This document shows positions 33,568-39,453 of a DNA stretch of 39,453 bases, piece after piece. The notes under the pieces are model-generated. The model was given only the letters and a program-made list of their open reading frames with translations. It had not been told where the DNA came from and searched no databases. Numbering within the stretch: position 1 is the stretch's first letter; each line of letters opens with the position of its first letter. A program made the position numbers and the translations under genes. Source of the stretch: Bigelowiella natans CCMP2755 (taxonomy: Eukaryota > Cercozoa > Chlorarachniophyceae); assembly GCA_000320545.1 (NCBI GenBank), contig ADNK01000256.1, positions 2,501 to 41,953 of the forward strand, written 5' to 3'.

Positions 33568-35256
33568 CCCGTTGAGTCCCACCAGCCGTCATTCCTCTAC
33601 TACTACTACTACTACTGCGGTGCTGGGGGGCTTGCTTCGAGCAGCACGGGAGCATTCTTCTCTCCAGCGCATATAGCAGAAACGATGCCACGACGCTCCA
33701 AAAGCTCATCCAGAAGAGCACGCCGCCAAGCCTTGAGGCACTGAAGAGGACGGCCCAGTCGTCATCATTATCGAGGTTATTGTCCCCGCTCCGCGTGGGG
33801 AAAGGGGAGGAAGAGGAATCGGCAGAATCAGCGGCTGTCAGACGCTCTCTTCGCAGCTCCCTCGACTCGATGAACATAACTAGTTCATAGAGGCCGAGCA
33901 TAAGGGAGTAGGGAGGGACGCAGCACATCGCACCGATCCCAAGGAACCAGTTTAATTGATCTTGGAAGGACAAGGACGAAAATGACGGGCCCGGGGCGCC
34001 ACCACTCCCTTCGTGTGGAGGGCGCGCGAACACGGTGAAGAAGAAGAGGGGCATCGAGCCCCACACATTGAGCATGCTGACTACGGTCTGCGCCGTGATG
34101 GTCTTCTCGAAGCACCAGCTAAGCACAAAGATGACCAAAGTTGCTTCAACAGCGAACAAACCGAATATGCTCAGGGAGGCGGTGAGAATGGCTGGCTCCG
34201 TCGCGTGGCCATCGCCATTGCCTGTAAGTGTTGGCTCGTTGAACGCCGCGAACAGCGCGTATGTGAGGCCTACGGGGATACCGTATAGCGCAAAATCAAC
34301 GAGAAGATTGGAACCCCAGTAGGCGTACGCTGGCACGCCGCTGATGCGGAACTGAAGCATAACCTTCCTCTCCTTCTCGCGGAGTACATTCACAAGGGAT
34401 GTGATTGGGATGCTAGCGAAGCAAATGCCTAGAGAGATTGCCACAAGGCAAGCCCTGGTCATCGCCTCCATTCTCCCACCAACAGCCGTGTGGTACGGTA
34501 GTGGGAAGCTTGCGACGTTGATACTCCACGAGTTGGTACTGGAGGAGGAGGACGGCTGCTCGCACACGCGCGCGGTTGATGACCCATCATTGTCACTCTG
34601 CGTTTTCTCCGCTCCATTTGCCCTCTTTGTCGTGTCTTTCTTCCTCGCCCACCACCGCCACCATGTGCTGCTTCTTGAAGGCACAGCTGAACCTCCCTTT
34701 TCTTTCTCCTTTCCGAGCTGCTGCTGTTGCTGTTCTTGCTCCTGCTGATGATGATGATGCCGTTGGGTTTTGAAGAGGAGGTAGGCATTATATGCAGCGC
34801 TTAGAAGCCGTGGAAAGGCGTGCTGGGTGGAGGAATTCCGCATCAGCACCAGATCAAGATGCTTCGACTCGAAATGGGAAACAAATACGGACGTATAGTA
34901 AGCCTCCTGGTCGGTAGCTGCTGATAAGGAAGAAGAGGCCAGATACTTGGAGAATTCTAGTTGTGCGCGCTTCGAGGGCAGTGCTGGATTTGGCGGGTAT
35001 GGCACAAAGGGTAGTGGAGCCATCGGCCCTATAATCGAGAGAAGATGGCGTTAATCATGAATGCTATCTTACGATGCGATGATGATGAGGGTGCTGCTGC
35101 TGATGATGGTGATTGTGAACTGATGATTCATTAACAAGAGAGATTTTGATTGAGGCAAAGGATAACACTTTATCAACACAAATTAGGCGTATCTGCTCTC
35201 ATCATCTTCATATGCAAAGCCGCAAAGTAGCAAGCAACCATACATAACACACACAA

Positions 35257-35296
<40 letters not shown>

Positions 35297-38200
35297 ACAC
35301 CTTGTGTCCTGTTGACATTTTGTACCGCACTCACGAAGTCACAGACTGGTGCCACCCCCACCCCCATTACCGCCATACGGCTGTCGTTGTACGGGTAACT
35401 AAAGGGAGGTGGGAAACACGATGATATGAATAATGAGAGAAAGTGATGAAGAGTAGCAGCAGCATTTGGGGAGTTTGAGACGCGGTATCTACCACCAAAC
35501 AATGTATTGACTATATCGATATAAACCATACACTATGCTATAAAAAATCGTGTCTTCACAGCGTGCACCGAATAACGGATACACCTATAGTTCTCCTCAT
35601 TCCCCTCCCCTTCTTCTTCTCTCCTCCTCCTACTCTTCCAACACCACCACCACCACCAACAGCAACTACTACTAATTCTGCTACTAACACTACATCGGTG
35701 GCGCTAGCGACATCGCCGTCACCGAAGGTTCCTTGTAGTGCGAGTAAAGGACCGTGTCCGCGGCTTTCAGCGCGGCCATCAGGAACACCACGTAGAGAAC
35801 AGGAAAGAAAAATTGATTGATGATGCTTCGTTTCTCCCTCCGAGCAACTAAGAATCTCTTGTGTACCAACGCGCAGAGAGGGCCGTCGCAGCATCCCGCT
35901 TGCCCAAACCTGATGACAGCACAGGAAGAATGTAGGAAAAGAGGAGGAGGAGGAGGAGGAGGAAGAAGATACAGCGACACGACACATGTTAGTAACAATG
36001 ATGATATTGATGATGATTACGATGTTGATGATGATGATTAGAAGTTAAATCGCCGACCACCACCATCATCATGTATACTACAACCCTCATCGTTCCTTCT
36101 TCGCGTACTAACAAGTCGTTATATTATTACTTATACAATGGCAGCACGACGACTATGACCACCACCACCACCATTATCAACTAGATGATTGTATTACTCC
36201 TCATCAAGATTATCGTCGATGTGGCCTTCATAGTCATCCCCCTCCGTAACCAGGGTGCCAAGCTCACGAGATGCTGAGGATGGAGGGGGAGCCATCCTAG
36301 CACCATCTCTTCTCTCATAATATTGTCCGCGACGATGATGATTATGCTGCTGATAATGGCCATAACCACTAGGTGGCAGCCCAAGAAACATCTGCATTGC
36401 TCTTTCTCTCTCACGCCGTTCACTTTCCATCGCGTTAACGTGCACGATGCTAGAATTCCTGGCTGATTCCTCTTGGTTATGCTTCCTTGTAGGGGATTCC
36501 TGGGAGTAAGAGGAACGCACGTTGTTGTTGTTGTTGTTGTTGTTGTTGTTATTTTCGCCAATAGATGACAGCAAACCCGTCCCAGCAGCGGCATCTGCGA
36601 TTGTCGTTGCGGAGGAGTCATCATTGTTGTCGTCTATCAATTCAGTACCACCACCACCACCAGCAGCAGCAGCAGCAGCAGCAGTTTTATGATCATGAGC
36701 ATCGGTAGCAGCGCGTCGCCCTCCATTACCACTGCCACTGCTATTCGTGATGGAACCAGCAGCAGAAGCTTCAGTTGTCGCCTCTTTGGTGTGCTGTCTG
36801 TTGTGTTTTCCCTTGTTTTCTGAGAAAGATACGACATTCTCTCCACCACCACCACCAGCAGCAGCATCCCCCCCTCCTCTTCCTCCTTTGCTGTTTCTTT
36901 TATCTTCACGGCCATGATGGTCATTCTCCCCCCCCCCCCAGCTCTGAACTTCATCGTCGCCAATATGCGCATCCTCCTCCTCCTCCTCCTCCTCCTCCTC
37001 CTCCTCCTCCCCCCCTTCCTCCTCCTGATGTTCCTGTGCTATCTTAAAGAAAACTTCCTCGAGAGTGGCAAGGGAGATGCCGAAGTGTGAGACTCCAATG
37101 TCAGATTCAGTCTCTTCCAGCACCTTGAATAGGCGCGAGAAAGCCGCGACTTCGCCATAGGGCAACACCATGGACACCTGCTGCGCCTGCATAGCAGCAG
37201 CAGAAGGCTCCAAAGCATCCAGCCCCCCCCCTCCCATCCCCGCCGGGGAAAGCAGCACGGAGGACGCGGAGGAGAGGGAGAAGTGATGCCGCTGCTGGCG
37301 ATGGCGGTGATTGTCATCGTCGTCATCAGGAAGGCGATGGCGCTCGTCTTCCATAACCATTGTCGCGCCAGGAATTAGTCTTCTCACCACAGACGTGATA
37401 CTGGAGGTGGGTACGGTGGGGTGGGACTTCACCATGTCAAGCCGATAACCGCTGCCGAACCGATTTTTGAGGAAGAGAGATGAGCCGTAGCACTTCAGCC
37501 TTCCAGAGGCAAGTATGGCTATGCGGTCACCAAGGAGATCAGCTTCGTCCATGTGGTGTGTCGTCAGGATCATCATGCGCTGCTGCTGCTTGTAGCGCTG
37601 CAGCAGCGACCACACCTGTAGTAACGAGCCACCCATTGAGCAAAGATGATAAGATGGGGAATGATGATGGCACTGACGGACGTCGTGATCATGAACGATG
37701 AGCTCGGGTAGTCAATAGAGACAAACAACATTCTCTCTCCCTCTCTATCTCTCTCTCTTTAACATAAACACACACAAACACAAAACACACACACACACAC
37801 ACACAGATAGATAGATACATACCTGGTGGCGAGAGAGAGGATCTACACCTGCCGTCGGCTCGTCGAGGAAGATAACACGGCTACCACCAATAAGCGCAAT
37901 AGCGATGGACAGCCTTCGTTTCTGCCCGCCAGAAAGAGTCTTAGCCTGTGCGTCCCTTCTCTCGTTGAGATCCAACTCGCTGAGCTTCGTCTTCACCTCG
38001 TTATCGACCCCGCCGCTTGGAACACCCTTCAGCATTGCGTAGAACTCAAGATGCTCACGCACTGTGAGCTCGTCAAAGAGAATATCGGTCTGGGGGCAAA
38101 CGCCCATCACCCTTCTGAAATCGTCCATATGTACCATAAGGTCACGCTTAGGCGGCGTGTGGTGGAGATAAGATGCACCGGAGGATAGAGCTGTGCCTCC

Positions 38201-39181
38201 CCTCATAGTCCTTCTCCTACGGCCATGTCTGCTTCCTCGCAGCAGCCCTGCTGGCGTGTTACCTTTGCTATCAAGCACCTCCCCGTCCTCCAGGATGTAG
38301 TCTTCCTCGTCTTCTTCTTCATCATCTTCATCGTCCATTTGGTAGTGGTGGCTTTTCTCATCGTAATCATCATCATCGTCATCACTGTCGTCATACTCGT
38401 CGTAATGTGTGTTCTCCTCCATTTCGTCGTTGTCGTCCTCCTCTTCCTCCTCTACCCCCCCCACCCACAGTAAGCTGCCTTTAGTTGGCGCAAAAAGACC
38501 GGTGAGAATTCCGATGGTGGTAGACTTCCCTGCGCCGTTGTGCCCCAGCAGCGCAACGATTTCTCCGCTGTAGATTCGCATGGAAAGACCCTTAAGAGCG
38601 TGTACTGGTTGAGATCCCTCAGAGAAAGAGAGCGCAGAGGCAATGGAGGAGCAACACGGCAAGAGATAGGCCAGGATTTTATCCGTCCAACCTGCGGGGT
38701 TGAAGACTTTCTCCACGCCTCTCAGCTCTATGTGCTCGCGGTTCCTGATCTCCCAGCTGACAGCCTCGTGCGTCGTCGTCGTTGTCGTCGTGGTCATTTC
38801 TCCATTAGTTCCATGCACCCTGCCAGCAATTCTCCTCCTCCTCTCCCCTCCGGCGCTTTCTTTCATTTTGTACTCATTGGCTGTTGTATCGGTGCTAACA
38901 ACAGCACCAGCTGCCTTTTCCCCCTCCTCCTTACCCCCTCCCTTTTGGTCGTCGACATTGTCGTCATCGTCGTCGTCTGGATAGTAGTTGTGCGGTGGGG
39001 GGGGTAGTCGTTGCTGCTGTTTCTGATTGAAGTAGTTCTTCTTTCTATCGGAACCTCCTTCCCCTTGCCTCTTTCGCCTCTTCCTCCTCCTCCTCTTCCC
39101 CCCTCCCTGTGTTGCCTTGAGATCTGTCATTGTGATGCTGGTCACCGCTCCTGGCGTATTATCCCGCTCTATTTGCCCAAC
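31764..39181 (-). CDS. Full-size ABCA-subfamily ABC transporter, 5' part missing
   Basis: ABCA proteins are lipid-linked ABC transporters with TMD1-NBD1-TMD2-NBD2 order. Six exons join in phase: 39181-37823, 37615-36198, 35909-35694, 35398-35301, 35028-32679 and 32490-31764, giving about 2055 residues. TMD1 lies beyond the window end. NBD1 has Walker [11 protein letters not shown]-loop VCPQTDILF, signature [10 protein letters not shown] and Walker [13 protein letters not shown]. Exons 3 to 5 hold TMD2, with a first helix ([15 protein letters not shown]), a large loop and further helices such as [18 protein letters not shown]2 has Walker [10 protein letters not shown], signature SGGNKRKLS and Walker [22 protein letters not shown] and [13 protein letters not shown] are typical of ABCA NBD2. 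Unusual features are an acidic insertion of about 110 residues between Walker A and the Q-loop of NBD1, a Gly/Asn/Gln-rich insertion before Walker A of NBD2, and many homopolymer runs. The substrate is unknown. Confidence 0.92.
32634..32670 (+). repeat. (ATC)n trinucleotide repeat
   Basis: Intronic tract directly after the ABCA exon 5 donor on the minus strand. Confidence 0.9.
33534..33567 (+). repeat. (TTG)n coding microsatellite (polyGln in ABCA)
   Basis: The tract sits inside ABCA exon 5 and is read on the minus strand as CAA, giving a run of about 11 glutamines. Confidence 0.9.
35240..35300 (+). repeat. (CA)n microsatellite at an ABCA splice donor
   Basis: On the minus strand this is a GT repeat beginning at the donor of the exon that ends at 35301 (ACACAAG|GTGTGT). 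Confidence 0.88.
36522..36550 (+). repeat. (TTG)n coding microsatellite (polyAsn in ABCA)
   Basis: Read on the minus strand as AAC/AAT in ABCA exon 2, giving about 11 asparagines. The nearby (CTC)n at about 36971-37008 encodes polyGlu in the same exon. Confidence 0.9.
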
Positions 39182-39219
39182 CTGCCGATACCTAGGGAGG
39201 GCGGTGGAGAGGAAGAAAA

Positions 39220-39263
<44 letters not shown>

Positions 39264-39453
39264 GGGGGGGGGGGGGGGGGGGAAGGGGGGAGACAAAAAT
39301 ATGCAAGGGGTTATAGTCATCTCCGGGGGGGGGGGAGGTCACTCAATACAGATACGGGGGGCTGTGAGCTACCCTGCTCCGCACAAAGTTCCGGGGGGGG
39401 GGGGGGGGGGGAGAGGGTTGCCTACTTAATGAGGGAGTGAGGGGGGGGGGGGG
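39182..39453. repeat. Purine-rich intron end with (GA)n and long G runs
   Basis: This is the intron upstream of the first ABCA exon in the window. It holds a (GA)n tract at about 39222-39260 and several runs of 9 to 18 G up to the window end, the likely reason the assembly stops here. Confidence 0.75.

Noticed and set aside
32769-34788. Many open frames on the plus strand opposite the ABCA gene
   Set aside because: They are antisense shadows of a GC-rich coding exon and consist of Pro, Leu and Ser runs mirroring the ABCA repeats.
36198-37636. ABCA as two separate half-transporter genes, split at the stop near 36194
   Set aside because: A donor at GGA|GTAATA just before the stop joins the next exon in phase (GA+G), and the domain order then matches a full-size ABCA transporter.

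Overview
The window is eukaryotic nuclear DNA. Genes are split into many short exons by GT-AG introns, and dinucleotide and trinucleotide microsatellites are dense. No operons, bacterial-style ribosome sites, rRNA, tRNA or CRISPR were seen. The source is most likely a chlorarachniophyte alga (Bigelowiella-like) with a green secondary plastid. Two genes support this. One is a chlorophyllide a oxygenase (CAO), which implies chlorophyll b. The other is a Tic22-like plastid import protein. Both start with a bipartite leader: a hydrophobic signal peptide followed by a Ser/Arg/Lys-rich transit-like stretch. The organism is an inference; the leaders and gene families are read from the sequence.

Layout: (1) 37-428 (+), 3' end of an unrecognised gene. 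(2) 4051-2149 (-), CAO-family protein without the Rieske cluster-binding segment. (3) 5304-7372 (+), NifS-like cysteine desulfurase/selenocysteine lyase. (4) 9876-7953 (-), DOT1-like methyltransferase. (5) 10160-14373 (+), secretory-pathway protein of unknown function with about 16 exons. (6) 18080-14936 (-), S-adenosylmethionine mitochondrial carrier with 13 exons including a 14-nt microexon. (7) 21898-19653 (-), Tic22-like protein. (8) 22356-24885 (+), secreted His-rich, Cys-rich repeat protein. (9) 27486-25766 (-), signal-peptide protein with a long disordered region. (10) 27699 to about 30652 (+), peroxisomal-type mitochondrial-carrier-family protein. (11) 39181-31764 (-), two thirds of a full-size ABCA transporter whose 5' part lies beyond the window.

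The exon models were built by hand from splice signals and checked for codon phase. Nearly all close exactly in frame. The exceptions are a one-base excess in gene 5 and a microsatellite-embedded donor in the same gene. Genes mostly alternate in strand, giving divergent promoter intervals (27487-27698, 9877-10159, 21899-22355, 4052-5303) and convergent 3' intervals. Four intergenic islands are rich in palindromic tetramers (TGCA, CATG, CTAG) and may be one repeat family.

The genes do not form one pathway. CAO and Tic22 serve the plastid, the SAM carrier and the peroxisomal carrier serve organelle transport, and the desulfurase supplies sulfur or selenium. The most notable point is the CAO: it keeps the mononuclear-iron site but has no Rieske centre, as in the two-subunit CAO described from Micromonas-type prasinophytes, so a separate Rieske partner is expected elsewhere in the genome.
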